A stretch of DNA of 64,000 bases from Gordonibacter faecis (lineage in GTDB: Bacteria > Actinomycetota > Coriobacteriia > Coriobacteriales > Eggerthellaceae). Numbering within the stretch: position 1 is the first letter of the stretch; each line of letters begins with the position of its first letter. Location of the stretch: contig NZ_JASJEU010000007.1 in assembly GCF_030077735.1 (NCBI RefSeq), positions 124,001-188,000 on the forward strand. Reading direction: 5' to 3'. Under the pieces are notes generated by a model. The model worked only from the letters and a program-made list of their open reading frames with translations, searched no databases and was not told where the DNA came from. Both the position numbers and the translations under genes were made by a program. Shown in pieces: positions 8,473 through 16,555 of the stretch.

Positions 8473-8715
8473 ATGGAAACGAAGCCGAGTTTCATAAAGC
8501 GCTTGCCGAGCATGGTCGCGGTGTTCTTGATCACGTTCTATCGCGCTGCCATTTCTCCGCTGTTTCCCTCGTGCTGCCGTTTCGTCCCGACTTGTTCAGA
8601 ATACGGACTCATTGCGTTTCAACGTTATGGGTTTATTAAAGGGCTGAAGCTGACGACAAAGCGGATTTTGCGGTGCCGTCCGGGAGGTCCCCACGGATAT
8701 GATCCTGTTCCTTAA
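8473..8715 (+). CDS. yidD: Membrane protein insertion efficiency factor YidD
   Basis: An 80-residue member of the YidD family, a small membrane-associated protein that assists YidC-dependent insertion. The family core is intact: a hydrophobic N-terminal helix, then YRAAISPLFPSCCRFVPTCS, with the conserved cysteines, and the C-terminal RCRPGGPHGYDPVP. It sits 10 bp after rnpA and 42 bp before yidC, the standard order. Confidence 0.97.
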   Translation: METKPSFIKRLPSMVAVFLITFYRAAISPLFPSCCRFVPTCSEYGLIAFQRYGFIKGLKLTTKRILRCRPGGPHGYDPVP

Positions 8716-8757
8716 CGGGTTTCGCGGGGCTTTTGTGGCATAAAGGAAGGAATACTA

Positions 8758-9528
8758 ATGTGGGACGCATTTAAGAACTGGATATTCGACGTCATCCAGT
8801 TCTTCTACAACTTCTGTGGTGACTGGGGTCTTGCTATCATCATTGTCACCGTTATCTTCCGTTTGCTGATTTCGCCCCTTATGCACAAGCAGACTAAGTC
8901 GTCGTTTCAAATGCAGAAGGTTCAGCCTCTCATGCAGGAGATTCAGCGCAAATATGCCGACGATCCGCAGCGCCAGCAAGAAGAGATGCAGAAACTCTAC
9001 GCCGAGGCGAAGTTTAATCCGCTGGCTGGCTGCTTGCCTATGTTGCTTCAGATGCCTATCTTTATGGCGCTGTTCCAGGTGCTTTCCGAAATGGGTGGCC
9101 GTACGCAGGGTTCGGCGTATGAGTTTTACAACTTAGTGCCTAGCTTGGTTATGCGCCCCAGTGAGGCAATAGCCCAGGGTTTTGGAACATTTGTTCCCTA
9201 TTTGGTGTTGATGATTGTGTTTGCGGGTGCGACGTTCTTGCCTATGGTATTGATGCAGATGGGCAACAAAGATAATCCGCAGCGTAAGCAAACGCTTATT
9301 ATGTCGGGTGTCATGAGCGTTTTCATGCTGTGGATCAGCTGGGGCTCGCCCGCTGGCGTGCTTTTGTTCTGGGGCGCTTCTTCGCTTATTGGTGTTGCTC
9401 AGCAGCAGATTTCCATGCGCATTATGAAGAAGAAGGACGCGGAAGCTGAAGAAGCTATCGAGGTTAAGCCGATTGAGGTTGAGGTTACTCGCAAGCCCAA
9501 GAAGAAGCGTCCATCCAAAAAGCGCTAA
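8758..9528 (+). CDS. yidC: Membrane protein insertase YidC
   Basis: YidC/Oxa1 inserts membrane proteins alone or with SecYEG. The 256-residue protein lacks the large periplasmic domain of proteobacterial YidC, as in Gram-positives. The segment GLAIIIVTVIFRLLISPL contains the conserved hydrophilic-groove arginine. The coiled region KVQPLMQEIQRKYADDPQR and FNPLAGCLPMLLQMPIFMALF are family hallmarks, and the tail is very basic (KPKKKRPSKKR), as expected for ribosome contact. No lipobox is present. A parS site begins seven bases after its stop codon. Confidence 0.97.
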   Translation: MWDAFKNWIFDVIQFFYNFCGDWGLAIIIVTVIFRLLISPLMHKQTKSSFQMQKVQPLMQEIQRKYADDPQRQQEEMQKLYAEAKFNPLAGCLPMLLQMPIFMALFQVLSEMGGRTQGSAYEFYNLVPSLVMRPSEAIAQGFGTFVPYLVLMIVFAGATFLPMVLMQMGNKDNPQRKQTLIMSGVMSVFMLWISWGSPAGVLLFWGASSLIGVAQQQISMRIMKKKDAEAEEAIEVKPIEVEVTRKPKKKRPSKKR

Positions 9529-9534
9529 CCTGAA

Positions 9535-9550
9535 TGTTTCACGTGAAACA
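9535..9550. other. parS: parS site between yidC and jag
   Basis: An exact TGTTTCACGTGAAACA lies in the 72-bp yidC-jag spacer, upstream of the jag Shine-Dalgarno sequence. The flanking bases are not symmetrical. Confidence 0.93.
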
Positions 9551-9600
9551 ATGAGTGGCTTATGAGCCCTCATTGATACTGCCTATTGAAGGAGTCTGCT

Positions 9601-10131
9601 ATGGCTGATGAAATTCTTGAAGAGAAGCAGGACGTGGAAGACGGGGAACAGCCCGTCGAACTGAGCGATGAAGAGCTTGATCGTATCGCCGACACCGCTA
9701 TTGCCGCGCTGCAGGATATTCTCAAGTACTTCAATGTTGGGGAAGTGACCATTGATGAGTACGAGGGTGACGAAGGCGAATTGATTCTTGATATTACGGG
9801 CTCCGATTTGGCTGTTCTTATTGGGCGCCATGGGAAGACGTTGGATGCTTTGCAGTTTTTAGTGTCGGCCATCACAGTGCGCACGATTGGGTACAGGTAC
9901 CCGGTGATTGTCGATGTTGAGGGATACAAGGGTCGTCAGCGTCAGAAGTTGGAATCTATTGCGCGTTCTTCGGCGAATCGTGCGGCAAGCCAGCACCGTA
10001 GCATTAAGCTACGCCCGATGACGCCGTATGAGCGCCGCATTGTACACATTACGTTGCGCGACGACGATCGCGTGGAAACAGCCTCCGAGGGAGAAGGCAG
10101 CGCCCGCCATGTGGTGATTCTTCCGCGCTAA
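9601..10131 (+). CDS. jag: Jag/KhpB-type RNA-binding protein (KH-R3H)
   Basis: A 176-residue RNA-binding protein of the Jag (KhpB/EloR) family, linked in Firmicutes to cell elongation and small-RNA binding. It has an acidic N-terminus, a KH domain with the GxxG loop in VLIGRHGKTLDALQ (about residues 72-85), and an R3H domain from about 115 to 176 (SANRAASQHRSIKLRPMTPYERR, then HITLRDD). AAGGAG at 9589-9594 places the start at ATG 9601 rather than five codons upstream. It ends the rpmH-to-jag group and is followed by a strong terminator. Confidence 0.95.
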   Translation: MADEILEEKQDVEDGEQPVELSDEELDRIADTAIAALQDILKYFNVGEVTIDEYEGDEGELILDITGSDLAVLIGRHGKTLDALQFLVSAITVRTIGYRYPVIVDVEGYKGRQRQKLESIARSSANRAASQHRSIKLRPMTPYERRIVHITLRDDDRVETASEGEGSARHVVILPR

Positions 10132-10157
10132 GCGCTTGTGATTGTTATTGGATGGTT

Positions 10158-10187
10158 AAGCCCCTTGCTTTGTGAGGGGCTTTTTTA
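10158..10187 (+). terminator. Intrinsic terminator after jag
   Basis: Stem AAGCCCCT/AGGGGCTT (10158-10165 with 10175-10182) is followed by a run of T to 10186. It closes the rpmH-jag transcription unit. Confidence 0.85.
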
Positions 10188-10199
10188 TTGCTGTAAGAA

Positions 10200-10449
10200 T
10201 GTTTCACGTGAAACATTCTTATGTGGCGTTATTGAACTGAGCGTGGTAGCACATAGGTTTCGCAATTACAGTATCGAAATAAGCGGATATTCCCGATTTA
10301 ATAATTATTTTTTCGTGTGCATAAATTCCGCGATCAAAAAAATAAATCTTTCGGACAATGTTTCACGTGAAACATTGTGAAATACTCGTTATCGTACGAA
10401 TTCATCCAATAGCCTCATGTTCTTAATCTCAAATGTTTCACGTGAAACA
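10200..10449. other. parS: parS cluster, three sites between jag and rsmG
   Basis: Exact sites lie at 10200-10215, 10359-10374 and 10434-10449. Each is the centre of a longer perfect palindrome: 26 bp (10195-10220), 24 bp (10355-10378) and 26 bp (10429-10454), with different arm sequences. The 398-bp spacer otherwise holds only the rsmG promoter region (a possible -10 TAGACT at 10495-10500). Confidence 0.93.
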
Positions 10450-10529
10450 TTTGATGCCCTGCTGTGTGTCGTTATTCTCGTCATCTTTACCTGGTAGACT
10501 GTGAAACCACACGTTGAGAAGGATGATTG

Positions 10530-11183
10530 ATGCAAAACGAATCTGTTATGAATTGCTATCTGGAAGCATTACTCGAAGCTAATAAAACGACTAATTTGAC
10601 GCGCATTTCTTCTGTTAAAGAAGCGAAAGTTCTTCATTTAGAGGATTCCTTAGTTGCGCTTGATGAAATAAACGCTGCTCCTGGAGGTTTATATGCGGAT
10701 TTGGGAAGCGGCGGTGGGTTTCCTGGCGTTCCATTAGCGCTTGCGACAGGGAGGCAAACGCTCTTGGTTGATTCTGTTCAAAAGAAGATGAATATCGTGG
10801 GAGAGATTCTCGAAGGCCTTAATCTCAGTGATCAAATATATACCTACGCGGGAAGGATAGAAGATCTTGCTCGTGAACGTCCACGTGAGTTTTCAGTGTT
10901 AACCGCACGAGCATTGTCAAAGCTTTCAGTTTTAATGGAGTTAGCAAGTCCTCTGCTGAAAAAGGGAGGAATGCTCGTTTGCTACAAGGCAAATATTCAA
11001 CCTGATGAATGGGAGCACGCTCTTGAAATGCAAGATACATTCGCATTGCAGCTCAAGTCAGATAGAACGTTACTGCTCAGTGACGGTAAAACTCAACGTC
11101 GCATAGTTGCCTTCGAGAAAAAAGGTTCGCCGCGAGTTAAGTTGCCACGCAAAGTGGGAATGGCCCAGAAAAAACCTCTCTAA
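10530..11183 (+). CDS. rsmG: 16S rRNA (guanine(527)-N(7))-methyltransferase RsmG
   Basis: RsmG (GidB) methylates G527 in 16S rRNA using S-adenosylmethionine. The SAM-binding loop ADLGSGGGFPGVPLALA is near residue 62, preceded by the VLHLEDSL motif. The C-terminus is basic. The ATG at 10530 has GAGAAGGA six bases upstream; a TTG one codon earlier is possible. Codon use is noticeably more AT-rich than in genes further right. The stop codon (11181-11183) lies inside a 36-bp palindrome centred on a parS site. Confidence 0.96.
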   Translation: MQNESVMNCYLEALLEANKTTNLTRISSVKEAKVLHLEDSLVALDEINAAPGGLYADLGSGGGFPGVPLALATGRQTLLVDSVQKKMNIVGEILEGLNLSDQIYTYAGRIEDLARERPREFSVLTARALSKLSVLMELASPLLKKGGMLVCYKANIQPDEWEHALEMQDTFALQLKSDRTLLLSDGKTQRRIVAFEKKGSPRVKLPRKVGMAQKKPL

Positions 11184-11209
11184 TGTTTCACGTGAAACAT
11201 TAGAGAGGT
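11169..11209 (-). terminator. parS-centred 36-bp palindrome, terminator-like on the minus strand
   Basis: Positions 11174-11209 form a perfect 36-bp palindrome whose core is the parS site 11184-11199. On the minus strand it is followed by six T (plus-strand A run 11169-11174), giving a textbook intrinsic terminator for the DUF559 gene that reads in this direction. It also contains the rsmG stop codon. Confidence 0.6.
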
Positions 11210-11302
11210 AGTACGGGAAACTAAGGAATGAGATGTTTCACGTGAAACATTCCAACAAGTTTAGCTAACGACGTCGCAACGCAAAATGTTTCACGTGAAA
11301 CA
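11184..11302. other. parS: parS cluster, three sites between rsmG and the DUF559 gene
   Basis: Exact sites lie at 11184-11199 (in the 36-bp palindrome), 11234-11249 and 11287-11302. The second and third extend to 18-bp and 20-bp palindromes. They occupy the short spacer between two convergent genes. Confidence 0.93.
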
Positions 11303-11323
11303 TTGGAACTTGAAAAGAATGTG

Positions 11324-11725
11324 CTAATGCTTGTTAATCAGAAGTGATAGCGGTACGGTACACACGTCATTGCGACGCAATTGTACTTCTTGATGAATGG
11401 TCTCGCATACTCCTTCAAAATTTTCTCGGATAGAGGAATTAGGAAACCTCAGCTCCTTTATTCCCTCCATCTCTAAATACATCGTTCGAACGGCATCATA
11501 TTCAAGATTCCTTTCTTCATAATGTTGGGATCCGTCTAATTCAATGCTCAGTCGCGCTTGTCTGCAGAAGAAATCAACAATGTAAGGCCCCACTAGGATC
11601 TGGCGCGAAAAGTGAATTGGATATTCTGCAAGAAAGCAGTACCAGAGCTTTTTCTCAGCAGGGGGCATAGTGCGCCGCATTTCACGGGCGCGAGCTGCAA
11701 GTAATGATCTCCGGGTACGGTTCAT
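11324..11725 (-). CDS. DUF559 domain protein (Vsr/PD-(D/E)XK-like nuclease fold)
   Basis: A 133-residue DUF559 protein, a family of small putative endonucleases related to the very-short-patch repair fold. The family pattern is clear: AREMRRTMPPAEKKLWYCFL near residue 13, a VGPYIVDFFC strand with the catalytic-type aspartate, then LSIELDGSQHYE. Many such proteins are orphans of unknown role. It is the only minus-strand gene between jag and rlmN and is flanked by parS sites. It may be a transferred cargo gene; a nuclease activity is inferred from family only. Confidence 0.85.
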   Translation of the reverse strand: MNRTRRSLLAARAREMRRTMPPAEKKLWYCFLAEYPIHFSRQILVGPYIVDFFCRQARLSIELDGSQHYEERNLEYDAVRTMYLEMEGIKELRFPNSSIRENFEGVCETIHQEVQLRRNDVCTVPLSLLINKH

Positions 11726-11953
11726 ACTATCCCTCCTTCAAATGGTCGTTAAAGCGATGGTAGCGCTGCAACCTTACCAATCGACCGTAAATAAGCCGTC
11801 GAGAAGTCTTCCCGTTCTAACACTTTTCAAGCGCCCGAACCGTCGCGAATCCAACAAAAATACGGCGCAACTATGTTCAAAGAGGCGTTCCCTATTTTCT
11901 TAATCGATAATATGGAACATCCCCGACATTGAAGCGTCGTTACACGGGTATAG

Positions 11954-11984
11954 TGTTTCACGTGAAACATAAACAGAGTATACT
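11954..11984 (+). promoter_or_regulatory. parS: parAB promoter overlapped by parS
   Basis: An exact parS site (11954-11969) covers the likely -35 element (TTTCAC, 11956-11961). A 17-bp spacer leads to -10 TATACT at 11979-11984, 29 bases before the parA start. ParB bound here would compete with RNA polymerase, so parAB expression is probably autoregulated. Confidence 0.7.
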
Positions 11985-12012
11985 GGCTTTGTGCTCATGA
12001 AAGGGGGCCTCT

Positions 12013-13002
12013 GTGGGACTGTTCGATAGTCTAAAACGTGACAGAAAAGCAGCCGAGACTGTCAGTCAAGAAGAGTTGGTAAAACCAGCACCGGTAAGTG
12101 AATCTGATGATGATATGATTGGGGACATTGAGGACGTAGAAGTTCTCGAACGTGAGGTAGTTCCCGAACCGGTGAAGGAAATTCCCCCTAAGCCAATTAA
12201 ATCATATAAAGATAAAGCGCCTGTAAAACACGTTGTAGGCCAGACAAAGGTTATGGCTATCATCAACCAAAAAGGTGGTGTCGGTAAATCAACCACGGCA
12301 ATAAACCTTTCTGCTGCGTTGGGTGAGAAGGGTAAGCAGGTATTACTCGTCGACCTTGATCCTCAGGGGAATTCTTCGAGTGGCCTTGGCATTGAGAAAA
12401 GCCGTGTCGAACACTGTATCTATGATGTTCTCTTGAATGATGTTCCTATCGAAGAGGTCATTATTCCTGATGTATGCGAAGGCCTTGATGTAGTGCCGGC
12501 TACTATCAATTTAGCAGGCGCTGAGGTGGAGTTGGTAGCGGAGATGGCACGTGAGAATCGTCTTCGCGATGCCGTTGGCTCGTTGCGAGGTAAATACGAC
12601 TACGTGTTCATCGACTGCCCTCCTTCGTTGGGCCTGCTTACCGTTAATGCCCTCGTCGCTGCTGATAAGCTTCTCATACCTATTCAATGCGAGTTCTACG
12701 CGTTGGAAGGTGTGACAAAACTCCTTGATTCAATGAAACGTGTCAAAACACGGCTTAACCCATCTCTTGATATCTTCGGCGTCTTGCTGACCATGTACGA
12801 CGGCCGTACGACGCTTTCTCGACAGGTAGTTGATGAAGTTCGCAATTATTTCGGTCGGACGGTATTTGAGACCCTTATACCGCGTACTGTGAAGCTTTCT
12901 GAGGCCCCAAGTTTTGGTCAGCCTATAACTCAATATGACCCTACGGGCAAAGGCGCCCAATCGTATACTGATCTTGCAAAGGAAGTGATCCAACGTGGCT
13001 AA
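12013..13002 (+). CDS. parA: Chromosome-partitioning ATPase ParA (Soj) with N-terminal extension
   Basis: ParA is the dynamic ATPase that moves ParB-parS complexes. The deviant Walker A KGGVGKSTTAINL starts near residue 87, followed by VLLVDLDPQGNSSSGLG and FIDCPPSLGLLT. The last 250 residues match ordinary Soj. The first 77 residues are an acidic, Pro-rich extension (for instance DDDMIGDIEDVEVLEREVV) absent from short chromosomal ParAs. It begins MGLFDSLKRDRK, which could be an amphipathic helix. The start is a GTG with GAAAGGGGG upstream. It overlaps parB by eight bases. Confidence 0.96.
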   Translation: MGLFDSLKRDRKAAETVSQEELVKPAPVSESDDDMIGDIEDVEVLEREVVPEPVKEIPPKPIKSYKDKAPVKHVVGQTKVMAIINQKGGVGKSTTAINLSAALGEKGKQVLLVDLDPQGNSSSGLGIEKSRVEHCIYDVLLNDVPIEEVIIPDVCEGLDVVPATINLAGAEVELVAEMARENRLRDAVGSLRGKYDYVFIDCPPSLGLLTVNALVAADKLLIPIQCEFYALEGVTKLLDSMKRVKTRLNPSLDIFGVLLTMYDGRTTLSRQVVDEVRNYFGRTVFETLIPRTVKLSEAPSFGQPITQYDPTGKGAQSYTDLAKEVIQRG

Positions 13003-14038
13003 ATCGACGAAAAGCGGTTTGGGACGCGGTCTCAACTCGCTGTTGGGTGGTTCGTACGAGGAAGCCGTGCCCCCTGTTCCTGCTCCGCGCGTGACCGTTG
13101 AAGCGAAAGAGTTAGTGGAGCAGAAAAAGCCAGTTGAGCGGCGAGAAGTTGCCGTTGAAAAGACGCGCGAAGCACAGAAACATGAAGTTGAGACCGACGA
13201 GTTCTTGGCTGATGACGACCACGTGACTATTAAGAGTGTTGTTCCTCGCCGCACCGACGAGGTGCCGCTGGAATCGGTGACGCCGAACCCAGATCAGCCG
13301 CGCACTAACTTCAAGCGCGAGGAAATTGAGGAACTGGCTGCTTCTATTGATAAGGACGGGCTTCTCCAGCCTATTTTGGTGCGCCCCATGGGTGAAGGGA
13401 AATATCAGATCATTGCCGGCGAGCGTCGATGGCAGGCGTGTCGACTTATCGGTATGAAAACGGTTCCCGTGCGCATTAAAGAGGCTGATGACGACAAGGC
13501 GCTTGAGCTTGCGCTGATTGAGAACGTGCAGCGTTCGGATTTGAATCCTATTGAAGAGGCCTATGGCTATCGCCGTATGATGGAGCGTCGCAATCTGACT
13601 CAATCGGAAGTTGCGCAAGCTATGTCGAAAGGCCGTTCGACGGTGGCAAACGCGCTGCGCTTGCTTGAACTGCCGGAAGAGGCGCAGCAATTGCTTTTTG
13701 AAGAAAAGATTACCGCAGGTCATGCGCGCGCTATTCTTTCTATTCCTCAAAAGGAAGGCCGTCAGAAGCTTACACAAAAGCTGGTTGAGGAAAAACTTTC
13801 CGTGCGTGAAGCGGAAACGATTGCGCGTTTGTTTGCTGGAAAGCAGAATGACGAGGTTCCTCAAGTTCGGCAGCCAACGCCTAAGTCGTTTAAGACGGTG
13901 GCGAAGGCTCTGCGCGATATTCTACATACGAACGTAAGGGTTAAGACCGTTCAGGGTAAGAATAAGATTGAAATTGAGTTTAAGGATGAGGAAGAACTCG
14001 AAAAGTTGTTTGAAGAGCTTCTCGCTTCAATGTCATAG
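12995..14038 (+). CDS. parB: Chromosome-partitioning CTPase ParB (Spo0J)
   Basis: ParB binds parS and spreads as a CTP-dependent clamp. At 347 residues it starts with the typical KSGLGRGLNSLLGG. The CTP-binding core has the GERRWQACRLIG motif (canonical GERRxRA) and ENVQRSDLNPIEEA. The parS-reading helix-turn-helix is LTQSEVAQAMSKGRSTVANALRLLELP. The C-terminal dimerisation region ends in an acidic FKDEEELEKLFEELLASM. The GTG start overlaps parA. A parS site begins at the base after its stop codon, so the reader gene is physically joined to its target. Confidence 0.97.
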   Translation: MAKSTKSGLGRGLNSLLGGSYEEAVPPVPAPRVTVEAKELVEQKKPVERREVAVEKTREAQKHEVETDEFLADDDHVTIKSVVPRRTDEVPLESVTPNPDQPRTNFKREEIEELAASIDKDGLLQPILVRPMGEGKYQIIAGERRWQACRLIGMKTVPVRIKEADDDKALELALIENVQRSDLNPIEEAYGYRRMMERRNLTQSEVAQAMSKGRSTVANALRLLELPEEAQQLLFEEKITAGHARAILSIPQKEGRQKLTQKLVEEKLSVREAETIARLFAGKQNDEVPQVRQPTPKSFKTVAKALRDILHTNVRVKTVQGKNKIEIEFKDEEELEKLFEELLASMS

Positions 14039-14303
14039 TGTTTCACGTGAAACATTTATTTTTAGAAGCGTCCTTGTGGCGCTTCTTTTTTGCTTCGCGC
14101 TGTGTAAGTAAAGCTAAATGTCCATGCTTTGGTAAATGAGTGTTTCACGTGAAACACTGCAAGGTAAGGCGTAAATATTTTGCTGCTTGTATTAGTAAAA
14201 TTAACGTTTGAAATGTTTCACGTGAAACATTCAGAAGCGAATCGTTTTTTAACTGTCCAGTTCAGAAGAGCTTAAAAAACTTCTAGATGTTTCACGTGAA
14301 ACA
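14039..14303. other. parS: parS cluster, four sites downstream of parB
   Basis: Exact sites lie at 14039-14054 (directly after the parB stop), 14141-14156, 14214-14229 and 14288-14303. The last three extend to palindromes of 20, 20 and 24 bp. Spacings are 102, 73 and 74 bp. Confidence 0.94.
14064..14091 (+). terminator. Intrinsic terminator after parB
   Basis: Stem AGAAGCG/CGCTTCT (14064-14070 with 14080-14086) is followed by T to 14091. It ends the parAB operon between two parS sites. Confidence 0.8.
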
Positions 14304-14328
14304 TCTAATGACCGACACGACCCTGAAA

Positions 14329-15408
14329 TCATTTTAGTTTCTTGAGTGGTAACTCATATGTTTCACGTGAAACATATGACGAGTGTTTAAATGCATTCTT
14401 CAGTTGGCCACATGCTCCTGCGATGTCGCTTCCTCGGGAGTGGCGAATGGTTGTTTCGATCCCATTCTTTTGAAGGGTGGCCTGCCAATGCGTCATAGTT
14501 TTAGTCAAACTTGGCTGAAATGGTGAATCGACTATTTTGTTTAGGGGAATAAGATTGATGTGGCAAAGTAATCCTGCGCAGAAATCTTCTAATGCCTCAC
14601 GATCTTCCGCGCTATCGTTTATTCCTGAAATCATTGCATATTCAAGCGTGACTCGACGGTTCGTGGCGCGCACATATGCCTGCAGTGCTTTTTTTAGTTG
14701 CTGAAGAGGATATTTGGCAACGCCGGGCATCAATTCGTCGCGCGTCTTTTGAAGAGCCGCGTGAAGAGACACGGCGAGCGTAAATTGTTCAGGTTCTTCG
14801 CTTAATCGGCGTATACCTGGGATAATTCCGCACGTTGAAATGGTCATATGCCGAGCGCCTATAGCGAACAGCTTGGGATGGTTTAGCATACGTAACGCAT
14901 CCAGCGTCGCATCGTAATTCAAAAAAGGTTCGCCCTGGCCCATCACAACCACGTTTGATACGCGCTGTTTCATATGTTTTTGAGCGACGTAAATTTGGTT
15001 CACAATCTCGCCCGCAGTAAGATTTCGCGTGAATCCTTCCTTTCCTGTGGCACAAAACGAGCAACCCATTGCACAACCCGCCTGAGACGAGCAGCAAATA
15101 GTGAGTTTTCCATTAGAAGAAGGCAGCGCAACGGTTTCCACACACACCTTATCTGGGAAAGTAAGAATGAATTTACCTGTGCCATCTTTTGACTTTTGAA
15201 GATCGGTGATGCGTGGGCGAACAAGAGGGTGCGTTTCCTCAAGAAATTCGCGAAAAGCTTTCGGAATATTCGTCATTTCGCTATACGATTCAGCGCCTTT
15301 GCCATACAACCATTCAGCCAATTGAAGTGCGCGGAACGAAGGCTGCCCAGCAGAGGCGGTGAACTCTGAAATTTCTTTGAGAGATAATGCTGTAATAAAT
15401 GTATTCAT
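14329..15408 (-). CDS. rlmN: Dual-specificity 23S rRNA/tRNA adenine-C2 methyltransferase RlmN
   Basis: A radical-SAM enzyme that methylates A2503 of 23S rRNA and A37 of some tRNAs. The 4Fe-4S motif is CAMGCSFC (about residues 111-118), followed by ATGKEGFTRNLTAGEIVNQ, and the methyl-carrying cysteine lies in GACGQL near the C-terminus. At 359 residues the length is normal. The last 15 residues contain Y-V-S-R-E-T-Y encoded by a parS site (14359-14374) within a 26-bp palindrome. It lies after the conserved core, so it is probably tolerated as a dispensable tail. Confidence 0.96.
   Translation of the reverse strand: MNTFITALSLKEISEFTASAGQPSFRALQLAEWLYGKGAESYSEMTNIPKAFREFLEETHPLVRPRITDLQKSKDGTGKFILTFPDKVCVETVALPSSNGKLTICCSSQAGCAMGCSFCATGKEGFTRNLTAGEIVNQIYVAQKHMKQRVSNVVVMGQGEPFLNYDATLDALRMLNHPKLFAIGARHMTISTCGIIPGIRRLSEEPEQFTLAVSLHAALQKTRDELMPGVAKYPLQQLKKALQAYVRATNRRVTLEYAMISGINDSAEDREALEDFCAGLLCHINLIPLNKIVDSPFQPSLTKTMTHWQATLQKNGIETTIRHSRGSDIAGACGQLKNAFKHSSYVSRETYELPLKKLK
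14359..14374. other. parS: parS site inside the 3' end of rlmN
   Basis: An exact copy within coding sequence, read in frame as V-S-R-E-T. The perfect palindrome extends over 26 bp (14354-14379). It continues the regular series of sites downstream of parB, 71 bp from the previous one. Confidence 0.94.
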
Positions 15409-15438
15409 TATTTCATTATAGAGTAAGTGGGCGGCAAG

Positions 15439-15454
15439 TGTTTCACGTGAAACA
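15439..15454. other. parS: parS site between rlmN and ddl
   Basis: An exact copy in the divergent rlmN-ddl spacer, about 45 bp upstream of a ddl -10 candidate (TATACT, 15501-15506). Its flanks are not symmetrical. Confidence 0.93.
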
Positions 15455-15527
15455 TTCCGATGTCTCAGTGAGGTTGATCAAAGGCTGAGCTCGTATTTGC
15501 TATACTTCTGAACGTTATGGTTGGACA

Positions 15528-16490
15528 ATGAAAGAAGGATCCATGGTTGAAAGCGTCGATCCAGGTCAATGTCAGGTTGCGCTTCTTGTTGGCGGAGTGA
15601 GCGGCGAGCGCGAGGTGTCGCTGGCTTCAGGAAAAGGAGCTCAAGAGGCGCTTGAGCAAGCAGGATTTCCGGTGACGGTGCTTGATCCGTCTAATAAAGA
15701 GGACTTGAAACGGCTCATCGATGGCCCATTTGACGTGGCATTCATCTGCTTGCATGGTAAATATGGCGAAGATGGCACGCTGCAGGGCTTTCTTGAGATG
15801 ATTGGGCTGCCGTATATTGGATCCGGCGTGTGGTCGAGCGCGCTTGCCATGGATAAAGTGAAGTCAAAGGTGTTTTATAGCCGGGAACAAATTCCGACAC
15901 CTCATTCTCTTGTATTGAATCCTACGTCGACTGTTGATGTCGAAAAGATTATTGAGGAAGTTGGATTTCCTTGTGTTGTAAAGCCTGCTACGGAAGGCAG
16001 TGCGCTGGGGGTATGTATTGTTGAAAATAGGGATGACTTGGCGGCTGCTGTCGAAAAAGTGAGTGAACTGGATCGTCAGGTGCTGATTGAACATTACGTT
16101 GCGGGTAAAGAGCTCACGGTGGCCGTGCTTGGCAACGATGAGCCTCGGGCGCTTCCGATTATTGAGATTGTGCCGGTTAATGAATTTTATGATTATGAGT
16201 CGAAGTATGTTCCTGGAGCTTCGCAGCATTTGTGTCCGGCGCCTCTCGATGAAAAGGTGACTGCGGAAATTCAAGACCTTGCTGTTCGCGCGCATCGAGC
16301 GCTGGGATGTGAAGGGGTGTCGCGTTCCGACTTCATTCTTGACGAAGCGGGTAAGGCGTGGATCCTTGAGACTAACACCATTCCTGGTATGACGGGAACC
16401 TCGCTTTTGCCTGACTCGGCCCGCGCGGCAGGTATTTCGTTCCCTGAGTTGTGTACGATGTTAATTGGGTATGCTTTAGAGGGGAAATAG
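15528..16490 (+). CDS. ddl: D-alanine--D-alanine ligase
   Basis: An ATP-grasp ligase making the D-Ala-D-Ala end of peptidoglycan precursors. The N-terminal LLVGGVSGEREVSLASG, the loop EGSALGVCIVEN, and the C-terminal ATP/Mg site SRSDFILDEAGKAWILETNTIPGM are diagnostic. At 320 residues it fits the family. The start could be ATG 15528 or ATG 15543; the AGAAGGA at 15533-15539 is rather close to the second, and MVESVDPGQ would also be a plausible N-terminus. It is followed by a parS-containing terminator. Confidence 0.95.
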   Translation: MKEGSMVESVDPGQCQVALLVGGVSGEREVSLASGKGAQEALEQAGFPVTVLDPSNKEDLKRLIDGPFDVAFICLHGKYGEDGTLQGFLEMIGLPYIGSGVWSSALAMDKVKSKVFYSREQIPTPHSLVLNPTSTVDVEKIIEEVGFPCVVKPATEGSALGVCIVENRDDLAAAVEKVSELDRQVLIEHYVAGKELTVAVLGNDEPRALPIIEIVPVNEFYDYESKYVPGASQHLCPAPLDEKVTAEIQDLAVRAHRALGCEGVSRSDFILDEAGKAWILETNTIPGMTGTSLLPDSARAAGISFPELCTMLIGYALEGK

Positions 16491-16555
16491 CGCGTTGTTT
16501 AAGGGAACGCGAAATAATTAGTACTGAATAATTCGTTTTTAATTTAATTGGAACG

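Noticed and set aside
10138..10380. Small frames through parS spacers (here and at 876-1097, 17758-17958 and 26619-26813)
   Set aside because: They are created by the palindromic parS reading as V-S-R-E-T or F-H-V-K-H and have no start signals or conservation-like content between sites.
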